Shown here piece after piece: positions 50,275 to 59,804 of a DNA stretch of 64,000 nt. Where the stretch lies: contig CM075760.1 in NCBI GenBank assembly GCA_037974335.1, positions 47,140,138 through 47,204,137 on the forward strand. Reading direction: 5' to 3'. The first letter of the stretch is position 1, and each line of letters opens with the position of its first letter. The notes beneath the pieces are model-generated. The model had not been told where the DNA came from, ran no database searches, and worked only from the letters and a program-made list of their open reading frames with translations. The stretch comes from Prionace glauca. Its lineage: Eukaryota; Chordata; Chondrichthyes; Carcharhiniformes; Carcharhinidae. The translations under genes and the position numbers were made by a program.

Positions 50275-51423
50275 TCAGTCCTGAATGTGATTAACAGCAG
50301 CAATAACAGCAGAATCCAACCCCTGCTGTCGCCTGTGAACTTGCTGGTGTTTCAGCAGGTTGTTTGACTGAGCGAATCCCTTCCCACACATGGAACAGTT
50401 GAACGGCCTTTCCCCAGTGTGAACTCGCTGGTGTTTCAGCAGATTCTGTTTACTTTTAAATCTCTTCTCACAATCAGAACATTCAAAAGGTCTCTGATCA
50501 GTGTGAACAAGTTGGTGTGTAGTCAGGTGGGATGACTGAGTGAATCTCTTGCCGCACAGGAGGCAAGTGTAAGGTCTCTCTCTAGTGTGAACTCGCCGGT
50601 GTATCAGAAGGTCGGATGTATCAATGAATTCCTGACAACACACAGGGCAGGTGAATGGCCTCTCCCCAGTGTGAACTCGACGGTGTCTCAGAAGGTGGGC
50701 TAATCGAGTGAATCCCTTCCCACAGAGAGAGCAGGTGAATGGCCTCTCCCCAGTGTGAGTGTGCTGGTGTTTCAGAAGATCCTTTTTGCTTTTAAATGTT
50801 TTCTCACATTCAGAACAATTGATAGGTCTCTGATCAGTGTGAACAAATCGGTGTTTCAGGAGCTGCGATGAACAAATGAATCCCTTCCCACACACGGGGC
50901 AGATGAATGGTCTCTCTCCAGTGTGAGTGCGTTGATGGATCAGTAAATCCTTTCTGCTTTTAAAGTTCTTCTCACAGTCAGAACATTTAAACGGTCTCTG
51001 ATCAGTGTGAACACTTTGGTGTGTCAGGAGGTGGGACGACTGAGTGAATCCCTTACCACACACGTTGCAGATGAACGGCCTCTCCCCAGTGTGAGTGCGT
51101 TGGTGAATCAATAAATCCTTTCTGCTTTTAAAGCTCTTCTCACAGTCAGAACATTTAAATGGTCTCTGATCAGAGTGAACCTGGTGGTGAGTCCGGAGGT
51201 TTGATAAGGCATTAAATCCCTTCCCACATTGAAGACAGGTGAATGGCCTCTCACCAGTATGGACATGCTGGTGTGTGTATAGGCTGGATGACTGAGTGAA
51301 TCTCTTCCCACACACAGAGCAGGTGAATGGTCTCTCCCCAGTGTGAATACGTCGATGGGTTTCCAATTCAGATGGGTAATTGAATCCCGTCCCACAGTCC
51401 GCACATTTCCACGGTTTCTCCAT
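50275..51423 (-). CDS. ZNF-H: 13-finger C2H2 zinc-finger protein
   Basis: Begins at the ATG of [14 protein letters not shown] and encodes about 382 residues with thirteen intact fingers and a 19-residue tail (RRQQGLDSAVIAAVNHIQD). Fingers alternate between two types: one with CSDCEKSFKSRKDLL and an HTGER linker, the other with CGKGFTQSS and an HTDQR linker, so the array grew by copying a two-finger unit. Finger 10 has CCQEF. Unlike its paralogues the gene has almost no leader: the acceptor (ACTTTTTACACACAG on the minus strand) lies 19 nt before the ATG. It is driven presumably by the palindromic promoter at 51.9-52.4 kb. The role is inferred: nuclear DNA binding. No damage seen. Confidence 0.9.
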   Translation of the reverse strand: MEKPWKCADCGTGFNYPSELETHRRIHTGERPFTCSVCGKRFTQSSSLYTHQHVHTGERPFTCLQCGKGFNALSNLRTHHQVHSDQRPFKCSDCEKSFKSRKDLLIHQRTHTGERPFICNVCGKGFTQSSHLLTHQSVHTDQRPFKCSDCEKNFKSRKDLLIHQRTHTGERPFICPVCGKGFICSSQLLKHRFVHTDQRPINCSECEKTFKSKKDLLKHQHTHTGERPFTCSLCGKGFTRLAHLLRHRRVHTGERPFTCPVCCQEFIDTSDLLIHRRVHTRERPYTCLLCGKRFTQSSHLTTHQLVHTDQRPFECSDCEKRFKSKQNLLKHQRVHTGERPFNCSMCGKGFAQSNNLLKHQQVHRRQQGLDSAVIAAVNHIQD

Positions 51424-51442
51424 GATTATTGACAACTTGTAA
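51424..51442 (-). other. ZNF-H short leader
   Basis: Nineteen nt between the acceptor (plus bases 51443-51446) and the start ATG. The fossil-finger leader of the other loci is absent. Confidence 0.6.
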
Positions 51443-51537
51443 CTGTGTGTAAAAAGTTTTAAAAATCAGCCCACAATAGAAACGCTGAACAGACAATTCT
51501 CTTTCATCCACTCCCAGTTTTCTCCCTCCCAGTCGCC

Positions 51538-51646
51538 TCAAAAGCTTGTGAGTATATTATCAAATAAATAGGTTGGACTAAAACCTGGTGTTGTCAGACT
51601 TTTTACTGTGTTTACGCCAGTCCAACGCCGGCATACCCACATCATG
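51538..51646 (+). mobile_element. Foldback right-arm fragment
   Basis: AAAAGCTTGTGAGTATATTA to CCGGCATACCCACATCAT matches the right arm of the 6678 element. It lies in the ZNF-H intron. Only one arm is present. Confidence 0.8.
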
Positions 51647-51870
51647 GGTTCAGTTCTCCAGCTCCTGCCTGCAGACTGACAATAAAACCAATGGGTCTTA
51701 TTGGAAGTGTTGGGGCCTCCAGCGGGTGTTTGTGAATCCTCCCCGCCCACCACCCAGGGTTTCCTTCCTTCCCAGAGATCAGAGATTTGATTTGAGGCCA
51801 AAGTGTAACCTCTTATTTATTGTCCCCCTCCCCCATCCTCTGATGTGAAGCATCCTCCAAGTGGCTGAGC

Positions 51871-52410
51871 CAGGATGGGGCTGTTAACCCGGGCCTGTTG
51901 CCGGGAGGGAGAAGCCCCGAAGCTGCAAACCAGGGAGCTGACAATGATTCTGAAGGATTTGCGGATCCACAAAGTGTTTCCAGACCCTCCCCAATATCCA
52001 GCTGCCGGTTCCAGCGCCTCCCCCTCCGCTGCTGTAATGTTTGCTCCGCACTCACCGGGTTTCTTCTGAGTGTTGGTCTCCAGCCCCGCCCCTCATTCAC
52101 TCCGATTGGTCGAAGGACCAGCCGCTCCCGCTCGGTCCTCCAGCCCCGCCCCCTCTTCCTATTGGTCCGGAGCTGCCGTCAATCAGCTCCTAGGCATTGT
52201 GATGTGGAGCATGCGCAGTAACATTGCTGTCCTTGGCGCTGGTTTGTCCCGGAGAAGCGGAGTCAGCGTTAGGCGGTGGCTGGGAGGGTCTGGAAACACT
52301 TTGTGGATCCGCAAACCCTTCAGAATCATTGTCAGCTCCCTGGTTTGCAGTTGCGGGGCTTCTCCCTCCCTCCCGGGAACAGGCCCAGGTTAACGGCCCC
52401 ATCCTGGTTT
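51871..52410. promoter_or_regulatory. Palindromic bidirectional promoter between ZNF-H and ZNF-I
   Basis: 51871-51992 and 52283-52408 are near-identical inverted arms (GGGAGCTGACAATGATTCTG and ATTTGCGGATCCACAAAGTG on the left). The 290-bp centre has two inverted CCAAT boxes (CCGATTGGTCG near 52100, CCTATTGGTCC near 52157), GC boxes and a GCATGCGCAG site near 52210. Both genes could thus start from the same exon sequence. Confidence 0.72.
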
Positions 52411-52760
52411 GGGAGCAGGAGCATGCGCAGTGCCTGGAGACAGACGGTCAGGAGCTCGAGCGAGCGGGTTTTAAATGGAGATTTTTACAAAGACCGAGTG
52501 TGGTCCAGAGCCCGAAATAAAACCGGAAATATGAATGGAGTTGGTGGGTGGTTGCTGAGGCTTTATAAACACCCGGCGTCAACTACAAACTCTCAATCTG
52601 CGAAGAAAATTCCTCGGGCTTTCTGAAGCTTCAGGCCCGAGTTCACATCCGCCATCTTTGTCGGAAGCCAGATACTGCAAAGTGCATGCGCATCCGCCAT
52701 CTTTATTCCGGTAAATTGCAACAGCGCATGCGCAGCCACGGTAGTTCTTGAGGGTGAAAC
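52411..52760 (+). promoter_or_regulatory. Second CpG-rich block with TATA, YY1-like and NRF1-like sites
   Basis: GGCTTTATAAACACCC near 52558, CCGCCATCTTTGTCGG near 52650, GCATGCGCATCCGCCATC near 52685 and GCGCATGCGCAGCC near 52722. It resembles 25590-25920 and, less, 63590-63990. Confidence 0.58.
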
Positions 52761-52884
52761 CAAATGAATAACCCACAGGGGACAAAAAATCAGAGATAGA
52801 GTTTGTTATTAAGTCAATCCATTGTTGTAAAATCGGAAGTTAGGATTATAGCCAACAACAACTTATATTCATAAAATACCATTA

Positions 52885-53835
52885 ATATCAGGGTGGTTTG
52901 CACTGCTGCCTCAGAGCTCCAGGTACTCTGGTTCGGTTCTAGCCTTAGGTCACTGTCTGCAGAGTTTGCACGTTATCCCTGTGACTGTGTGGGTTTCACC
53001 TGTACGTTCTGGTTTCCTCCCACCATCCAAAGATGTGATGCTTAGGGGGATTGGCCATGTTACATTGCCCCTTCGTGTACAAAGATTTGATTTAATTTGA
53101 TTGTCACATGTATTAACATACAGTGAAAATTATTGTTTCTTGCACGTTGTACAGGCCAAACCATTCATAGACAAGGACATGAGAGAGTGCAGAATATAGT
53201 CATATTTAGGGTGTAGATCAACTTAATGCAAGGTAGGTCTGAAGTACCAGGGAAGAAGCTGTTCTTGAGTCAGTCGGTATGTGACCTCAGACTTTTGTAT
53301 CTTTTTTCAAAGGGAGAAAGTGGTAAAGAGAATGTCCGGGGTGTCCTTAATTATGTTGGCTGCTTTGCCGAGGCAGTGGGAAGTGTAGACAGAGTCAATG
53401 GATGGGAGGCTGGTTTGTGTGATGGATTGGGCTACATTCATGATCTTTTGTAGATCTTTCCAGTCTTGGGCAGAACAAGAGCCACACCAAGCTGTGATAC
53501 AACCAGAAAGAATGCTTTCTATGGTGCATCTGTAAAAGATGTGCGTTGATGTGCTTTCTTAACTATAGTGTCGGCATGGGGAAATCAAGACAGGTTGTTG
53601 GTAATCAGGACACCTAAAAATTTGAAGTTCTCGACGCTTTCTACTTCATTCCTGTTGATGTAAACAGGGGTATGTTCTCCTTTACGCTCTGCTTTAAGAT
53701 GTGCATGTAAGGGGGATTAGTGGGATAAAAATGTGGGTTACAGGTATAGATCAGGGGGAAAATATTCAGAAAGTCGATGCAGACTTGATGGGCCAAATGA
53801 TTTCGTTCTGCATTCTAGGAATTCTTTGAGAATTC
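52885..53835 (+). repeat. V-SINE-like SINE split by an L2 3' end
   Basis: 52885-53084 holds the head and core (TTTCCTCCCACCATCCAAAG). 53695-53835 holds the tail (AAGTCGATGCAGACTTGATG). The L2 segment at 53085-53694 lies between. Confidence 0.7.
53085..53694 (-). repeat. L2-type LINE 3' end
   Basis: Starts with ATTTGATTGTCACATGTATT and ACATACAGTGAAAATTATTG. It contains CTTCTTCCCTGGTACTTC-type ORF2 end words on the minus strand and ends near 53694. It matches 59805-60290 closely. Confidence 0.78.
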
Positions 53836-54014
53836 ATCCCTGCGCACTGAAGGTCTGGTCACTAATGTTGGAGTGATTAAAGTAGGGAATGTGCAGGAAG
53901 CCAGGATCGGAGCAATGTTAGAGGTGATTCCAGAGATAGGGGGAAACTGGCATTGCAGTGATTTGTACAAATTAGTTGTAAGGATGCATGAAAAATATGC
54001 AACATTTCATTTGG

Positions 54015-54335
54015 ATCTCATGGAATCCTACAGTGCAGAAGGAGGCCATCCAGTCCATCGAGTCTGCACTGAACACAGTCCCATGCAGGCCCTATCCCCA
54101 TTACCCCATGCATTTACCTTAGCTAGACTCCCTGACACTAAGGGGTAATTTAGCATAGCCAATCCACCTAAAACACACATCTTTGGACTCTGGGACGAAA
54201 TTGGAGCACCCGAAGGAAACCCATGCAGACACAGGGAGAATATGTAACTTACAGACACATAGTGATCCTAGCTGGGAATCAAACGCAGGTACCTGGTGCT
54301 GTGATGCAGCAGTGCTAACCACTGTGCTGCCTTTT
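54015..54335 (-). repeat. V-SINE-like SINE
   Basis: Minus-strand copy with tail TGGAATCCTACAGTGCAGAA, core CTTTGGACTCTGGGACGAAA and a head ending GTGCTAACCACTGTGCTGCC. Confidence 0.82.
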
Positions 54336-54475
54336 CCCCAGGGAGGAGGGAGTACTGGGAGAGAGGTTTACTGTTTTTGGGAACAACAGCAGAAAAGATA
54401 TTGTTTCAAAATTAGATTTATCTGATCAGAATTTCTGTGCTGGACTGACAGTAGTTTTGTAAACTCCTTTTGCAG
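54336..54475 (+). other. ZNF-I intron end
   Basis: Ends in the acceptor AACTCCTTTTGCAG at 54475. The family intron upstream was replaced by SINE and L2 insertions. Confidence 0.5.
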
Positions 54476-54775
54476 GATATTTGAAGGGGAAGATTTACAG
54501 TCAGAAAAATGGAATCAAGATTTAACAGTCACTCGATTCACCAGAACCTGAAGACTATCAGCCTTTGAACATGGAGTGCAGGAAAAAATTTCAACATCAG
54601 TGTGACTGGAAAAGCACTGAGACATACACACAACCGAGTGAGAGTTTTCCAGTGAACTGACTGTGGAAAGAGCTTTAACCAGTTACACAGCCTGAAAAAA
54701 GATCACACCATTCACAGCAATGTGAATCTGTACATGTGTTCTTTGTGTGGACGAAGCTTCAACTAATCACCTGAT
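54476..54775 (+). other. ZNF-I leader
   Basis: The fossil finger reads TDCGKSFNQLHSLKK and then YMCSLCGRSFN followed by TAA, at the position where other loci have TGA. The frame continues into the array. Confidence 0.7.
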
Positions 54776-55307
54776 ATGGAGAGACATGATGATACTGACA
54801 TCATAGAGAAACCGTGGATATGTGGGGACTGTGGGGAAGCATTCACTTGCCCATCCAAACTGGAAACTCATCGACGCACCCACACTGGGGAGAGACCTTT
54901 CACCTGCCCTGTGTGTTGGAAGGAATTTACTCAATCATCCTGTCTAATATTACACCAGCGAGTTCACACTGGAGAGAGACCATAAACTTGCTCTGTTTGT
55001 GGCAAGGGATTCATCCAGATGTATAACCTGCAATTACACCGGAGAGTTCACACCGGGGAGAGGCCGTTCACCTGCTCTGTGTGCGGGAAGCGATTCATTA
55101 ATTCATCCAACCTTGTGACACCGGCGAGTTCACACTGAGAAGAGGCCATTCAGCTGCACTGACTGTGGAAAGAGCTTCAGACATTCATCCAGCCTCAAAG
55201 CACATCAGCGACTTCACACTGGGGAGAGACCATTCACCTGCTCAGAGTGTGGGAAGGGATTCACCACCTCCTCCCACCTGGTGACACACCAGCGACTTCA
55301 TGAGTGA
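54776..55307 (+). pseudogene. ZNF-I: broken six-finger C2H2 gene
   Basis: The usual start ATG is ATA (ATAGAGAAACCGTGG); an upstream in-frame ATG (MERHDDTDIIEKPW) could replace it. Two good fingers follow, then a stop where the Phe of PFTC was (GERP, then TAA). Fingers 3 and 4 are readable ([26 protein letters not shown]). A 2-nt loss near 55123 shifts frame, and fingers 5 and 6 ([20 protein letters not shown], ending VTHQRLHE) lie in the new frame. At least three lesions make a working protein unlikely; a two-finger product is possible. Related to ZNF-G by leader and 3' UTR. Confidence 0.82.
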
Positions 55308-55585
55308 GTGCAGGGAGTGGATTCAGCTGTAGCTGCTGCTGTTAATCACATCCAGGAGTGAGCCACATTCATTCTGAAAGTTGAGGTTTGTTTCTGCTGA
55401 TGTTACTAATCCCTGTAGGTGGGCTGCAGCTTAATATTCTCGATCGAGAGCTGATTGCGTTTTGGGGGTTGCAGTTTCTCTTTAAGAACTGCTGTCTGTG
55501 ATCTTTCCCCATCATTCAGGAACTCTCATCACATTCTTTACAGTACAGAAAGAGCCATTCAGCCCATCAAGTCTGCACTGGCTCA
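55308..55585 (+). other. ZNF-I 3' UTR, first part
   Basis: Shares GTGGGCTGCAGCTTAATATTC with ZNF-G. Interrupted at about 55540-55586 by a LINE; a possible continuation with AATAAA near 56449 follows the LINE. Confidence 0.5.
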
Positions 55586-56370
55586 CTGAAAGAACAAAGA
55601 ACAAAATCAGCCCAGGAAACAGGCCCTTCAGCCCAACGAGCCCGCGCCACCATCTCAACACCACCAGTCCCCCTACTCCACCCATGATCCCTGTCTAATG
55701 TTTTATGGCCATCCAGATTGGCAGGAATAAATTGTCCCTAAATCAGATTCCCTCAATCAGCCTAACAGCACATCTTTGGGAGGAAACCGGAGCACCCGGA
55801 GAAAACCCACGCAAGCATGGGGAAAATGCGCAAACTCCCACAGGCACCAGCCCAAATCCATGTGTCTGCACAGCAATCAGCGATAGTCACTGAGCTGTCG
55901 TCTTGCTCGGTATCTGGTCCAGTTTAGGCACACACTAACGACATGAAGCACTAGGCCAATCTTGGACAACCAAGAGCAGCCACAGTACGACCCATTGCGT
56001 GTACGCCCCTCATTGGACACGAGATGGACCGACTTAAAACCAGTGAATGAAAAGAGCCTAATTCCACCCCCCTGCCATAACCCCTGTAACCTTGCACATT
56101 CTTTCTTTTCAGATAATCCAATTCTCTTTTGAGTATCTTGATCAAACTTGCCTCCACTGCCCTCACAGGAAGTTTATTCCAGATTCCAACCACCCTCTCG
56201 GTGAAAATAATTTTTCTCACATCACTTTGACTCTGTTTTCCCCATTAACGTAGGTCTGTGTCCTCTGGTTCTTGATGTTCTCTTGGTGGGAATATTTTCT
56301 CACTATTTCACCTGCCCAACTCCTCAGGATCTTGAATACCTCGATCAATCTCCTCTCGACCATCTTTATT
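55586..56370 (-). repeat. CR1 LINE C-terminus and 3' end
   Basis: Minus strand: RKIIFTERVVGIWNKLPVRA, then a 3' UTR with V-SINE-like core (GAGGAAACCGGAGCACCCGG on plus) and the family end at AGAACAAAGAACAAAATCAG. Same subfamily as the copy at 36900, strongly 5' truncated. Confidence 0.8.
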
Positions 56371-57139
56371 TAGACAATTTACGTTTATTTCTTCTGATAA
56401 TAATCTCTGTATCTGGGTGGGAGTTTCATCTCCTGATGTCTGTTAAATAAATCAGCTTTGTTTCAAACACATGGTGTGTCAAATTCTTGATTTCTCCAGG
56501 ATAAGAGATTAATTGATGTCCCATTCTTTTCTCCTTTCTAACTCTAGATTATTTCAAACTTTCAGTTACACTCATTTTTTTAACATTTGATTTGTTATTG
56601 TGACATGTATTAGCATACAGTGAAAAGTATTGTTTCCTATCGTGGACAAGTCCCAGCTCCCTATACCTTTCAGAGAGTCCTTCCAAGCCTTGAGATCTAG
56701 GGAACTTTTCAGTATTTAAAAACAAAATATACTGGAAATTATAATCCATACTTTTTCAAATGTCAGTTGATTGTGTCTCAGATTATTAGCTTTTCCTTAC
56801 TGCTGATGTTAAGCTGATTGTTCTGTAATTGCTGTGTTTTTGAACAGGGATGTAACATTTACAATCTCTCACAACTCTTTGTCACCATTACTCTAAGGAA
56901 GATTGGAAAGTTGTGGCCAGAACTGCACAAGCTCCATGTGAAGGACAGTGTGTGTGTCGGAGTGAAGCAGTCCCTCAATGTCAGACTGGAGTGTCAGCCT
57001 AGCTAATGTGCTCAGCTTGATGAGTATTTCCTGTTATTGATGTGGATCATTCAGAAACAATGGACTCTGATGATGTCATCCAGTTCTGCTGTGATGATGT
57101 CATAGAGACTATTACATCACAGTGGAGCCTTAGTGATGA
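56371..57139. other. Possible ZNF-I 3' UTR end, L2 scrap, unassigned DNA
   Basis: 56375-56480 resembles the G/I 3' UTR (GATAATAATCTCTGTATCTG) and has AATAAA near 56449. 56575-56645 is a minus-strand L2 end (TGACATGTATTAGCATACAG). The rest is unassigned; 57060-57115 holds three TGATGTCA-like words. Confidence 0.45.
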
Positions 57140-57245
57140 AAAGAGATTTGTTCCAGATGGGAGGTGATGGCCCAGTGCTATTATCTCTAGACTCAGCTAA
57201 TGTTCTGGGGACTGGGTTCAAATCCCACCATACCAAGTGGTGTAA

Positions 57246-57505
57246 TTTGAACAAAGAACAAGAAAAAGGAAAATTACAGCACAGGAACAGGCCCTTTGGC
57301 CCTCCAAGCCTGCACTGACTATACTGTCTGTCTGAACTAAAAACCCCTTTGCGGACCATATTCCCTCTCTTCCCATCTTATTCATGCATTTGTCCAGGCG
57401 CCCCTTAAGTCACTATCATATCTGCTTCCACTAACTCCCGGCATTGAGTTCCAGGCATCTACTACCCCCTGTAAAAAAAAACTTGCCTCATACATCTAAT
57501 TCAAT
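57246..57505 (-). repeat. CR1-like 3' end inside a SINE
   Basis: ACAGGAACAGGCCCTTTGGC and TTATTCATGCATTTGTCC match the 3' end of the element at 11760. Short TAATTTGAA-like words on both sides may be the target duplication. Confidence 0.72.
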
Positions 57506-57600
57506 AAAAATAATTGAATTCAATAAAAAAAATCAGAATTAAGAATCTACTGCTGACCATGAAACCATTAATTGTCAGAAAAAAAAACATTTGGTTCAGT

Positions 57601-57872
57601 AAAGTAAAAAGTAAAGTTTGTTTATTAGTCACAAATAGGCTTACGTTAACAGTGCAGTGAAGTTACTGTGAAATTCCCTTAGTCGCCACACTCCAGCATT
57701 TGTTCGCGTCAATGCACCTCCCCAGCATGTCTTTCAGACTGAGGAAACTGGACTACCTGAGGAAACCCACGCAGAGAACATGCAAACTCCACACAGACAG
57801 TGACCCATGCCAAGAATTGAACCCAGGTCCCTGGCGCTGTGAGGCAACACTGCTAACCACTATGACACCCCA
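57601..57872 (-). repeat. V-SINE-like SINE inside a SINE
   Basis: AAAGTTTGTTTATTAGTCAC tail, GAGAACATGCAAACTCCACA core and a head ending CTGCTAACCACTATGACACC. Same tail class as the copy at 2428. Confidence 0.75.
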
Positions 57873-58225
57873 TGAATGTCCTTTTGGGGAAGGAAATCTG
57901 TTGTCCTTACCTGTCTATCCTACGTGTGACTCCGGAGCCATAGCAATATGATCGACTGTCAACTCCCCTCTGAAATGGCCTAGTAAGCTGCTCAGTTCAA
58001 TGGTTACTAGGGATGGGCACTAAATGCTGGCCGTGCAGTGATGCCCATGTCCCACAAATGCATCAAAAATCTCACAGTTTAAATTCACACAGCCATTCTG
58101 TCTCCTTTTGTAATTACCACTCACTTCACCAGTTTAAAAAAAAAATCAGAATGTACCCACAGAAAATATTTTAATTTCTCAGATTTTCTTGACATATCAG
58201 TAGAAATGGACGTCAATGAACATAA

Positions 58226-58231
58226 TTTATT
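58226..58231 (-). terminator. Candidate poly(A) signal of ZNF-J
   Basis: AATAAA on the minus strand 36 nt past the stop, within a 3' UTR that resembles those of A and H (ATGTGATTTATAGTAAAATCC). Confidence 0.45.
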
Positions 58232-58266
58232 CCTGGATGTGATTTATAGTAAAATCCAGTCACTGA

Positions 58267-59304
58267 TTATTTGTGAACTCGCTGGTGACTCATCAGGGTG
58301 GATGAGCGAGTGAATCTCTTCCCACACACGAAGCAAATGAATGGTCTCTCCCCAGTGTGAATTCGCTGGTGTCTCTGCAGGGTGGCTGACTGAGTAAATC
58401 CTTTCTCACACTGCAAACAAACGAATGGCTTCTCCCCAGTGTGAACCCGCTGGTGTGCAGTCAGTTGACATAATTGTCTAAACCCAGTCCCGCAGTGAGA
58501 GCACCTGAACGGTCTCTCGTCAGTGTGAACAAGCTGATGGCGCATCAGGTCCGCAGAACCTTTGTAGCATTTCTCACAGTCAGCACATTTAAAAGGTCTC
58601 TCGTCAGTGTGAACTTGCTGGTGTTTCAGCAGAGTGGACGAATCACTGAATCCCTTCCCACATTTGGAGCAGGTGAATGTTCTCTCCCCTGTGTGAACTC
58701 GATGGTGTTGTAGAAGCCCTGATGATCGAGTGAATCTCTTCCCACATTTGAAACAGATGAATGGCTTCTCCCCAGTGTGAATTCGTTGATGTGCAGTGAG
58801 TTCAGATGATTGTCTGAACCCCGTCTCGCAGTGAGAGCATCTGAAGGGTCTCTCATCAGTGTGAACAAGCTGATGTCGCATTAGGTTCAGAGAACTTTTA
58901 TAGCACTTCCCACAGTTCGGGCATTTGAATGGTCTCTCATCAGTGTGAACTTGCTGATGTTTCAGCAGAGTGGATGAATCAGTAAATCCCTTCCCACACT
59001 TGGAGCAAGTGAACGGCCTCTCCCCGGTGTGAACTCGGTGGTGTTGTTGCAGCCCAGATGATCGAGTGAATCCCTTCCCACACTCGGGACAGGTGAATGG
59101 CTTCTGCCCATTATGAACACGCTGGTGCCTCAACAGGTTGGATGACCAAGTGAATCCCTTCCCACACTCAGGGCAGGTGAATGGCCTCTCCCCAGTGTGA
59201 CGGGGATGATGAGTTTCCAGCTCAGACGGGGATCTGAATCCCTGCTCACAGTCTCCAGATTTCCATGGTTTATATGCACTGTGAACGTTGCTGTTTTCTT
59301 GCAT
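58267..59304 (-). CDS. ZNF-J: C2H2 protein with eleven good fingers and one decayed
   Basis: The first ATG in frame ([15 protein letters not shown]) is at 59304, giving about 345 residues; the frame is open back to the acceptor at 59397. The usual MEKPW start has become AYKPW, so a new ATG must serve. Finger 1 has lost its first Cys (WKSGDC), then come eleven intact fingers, ending MSHQRVHK. Fingers 3-6 and 7-10 are a duplicated four-finger block ([31 protein letters not shown]...[19 protein letters not shown]). The fossil-finger leader is deleted. No GC-box promoter is seen upstream. Role by family: nuclear DNA binding. Probably functional, but its promoter is unknown. Confidence 0.86.
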   Translation of the reverse strand: MQENSNVHSAYKPWKSGDCEQGFRSPSELETHHPRHTGERPFTCPECGKGFTWSSNLLRHQRVHNGQKPFTCPECGKGFTRSSGLQQHHRVHTGERPFTCSKCGKGFTDSSTLLKHQQVHTDERPFKCPNCGKCYKSSLNLMRHQLVHTDERPFRCSHCETGFRQSSELTAHQRIHTGEKPFICFKCGKRFTRSSGLLQHHRVHTGERTFTCSKCGKGFSDSSTLLKHQQVHTDERPFKCADCEKCYKGSADLMRHQLVHTDERPFRCSHCGTGFRQLCQLTAHQRVHTGEKPFVCLQCEKGFTQSATLQRHQRIHTGERPFICFVCGKRFTRSSTLMSHQRVHK

Positions 59305-59560
59305 GTTAAAAACCCAATGATATTCAGATCCTGATGTGATGTTTGGTTTCAGTTTCCCTGACTGCAAATCTTCCCCTTCTAACACCCTGTGAAATTGATT
59401 TAAAACAGAAAGAAGGGAGTGAGAGAGAACTCACAAAAAAACAGAAAGGCAGGTTGTGAAGTTGATTTGGTTTTAGCACCAATTTCCCACCCCTCCCTGA
59501 ATCCTTTGATTCCCTGAAAGATCTCTCCAGCTCTGGGCTAGAATTTTCCTCCATTTTAAT
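59305..59560 (-). other. ZNF-J short leader and upstream intron
   Basis: The acceptor TCAATTTCACAG (minus) ends at 59397. The leader (GGTGTTAGAAGGGGAAGATT, AACCAAACATCACATCAGG) matches the paralogues but is joined at GAATATCATTGG directly to the array region, skipping the fossil fingers. 59397-59560 is unassigned intron. Confidence 0.6.
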
Positions 59561-59804
59561 CCCGGGAAAACTACTGTTATTGTCTCCACTCTCTGCTACA
59601 AATTCTACCCATTGACTCCATCCCCTTCCTCGGAAATTGTCTGAGCTGAGCCAGACTGTTCACAACCACAGCAAAATATTTCACCCAACCTGAGAATCTG
59701 ACCACAAATCCACATCATTACCAAGGCCAGTTCCACCTCAGTAACATCACCCAACTCCAATCTACTCTGTTCATCTCTGCTAAAACTGTCACTCGTTCCT
59801 TTGT

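Larger units (their letters stand above)
57140..58075 (+). repeat. tRNA-derived SINE broken by two insertions
   Basis: Head 57155-57245 (GATGGCCCAGTGCTATTATC, GGGTTCAAATCCCACC). Middle 57510-57600 (GAATTAAGAATCTACTGCTG, CCATGAAACCATTAATTG). Tail 57873-58075 (GGGAAGGAAATCTGTTGTCC, GATGGGCACTAAATGCTGGC). A CR1 3' end (57246-57505, minus) and a V-SINE-like copy (57601-57872, minus) fill the gaps. Confidence 0.78.
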
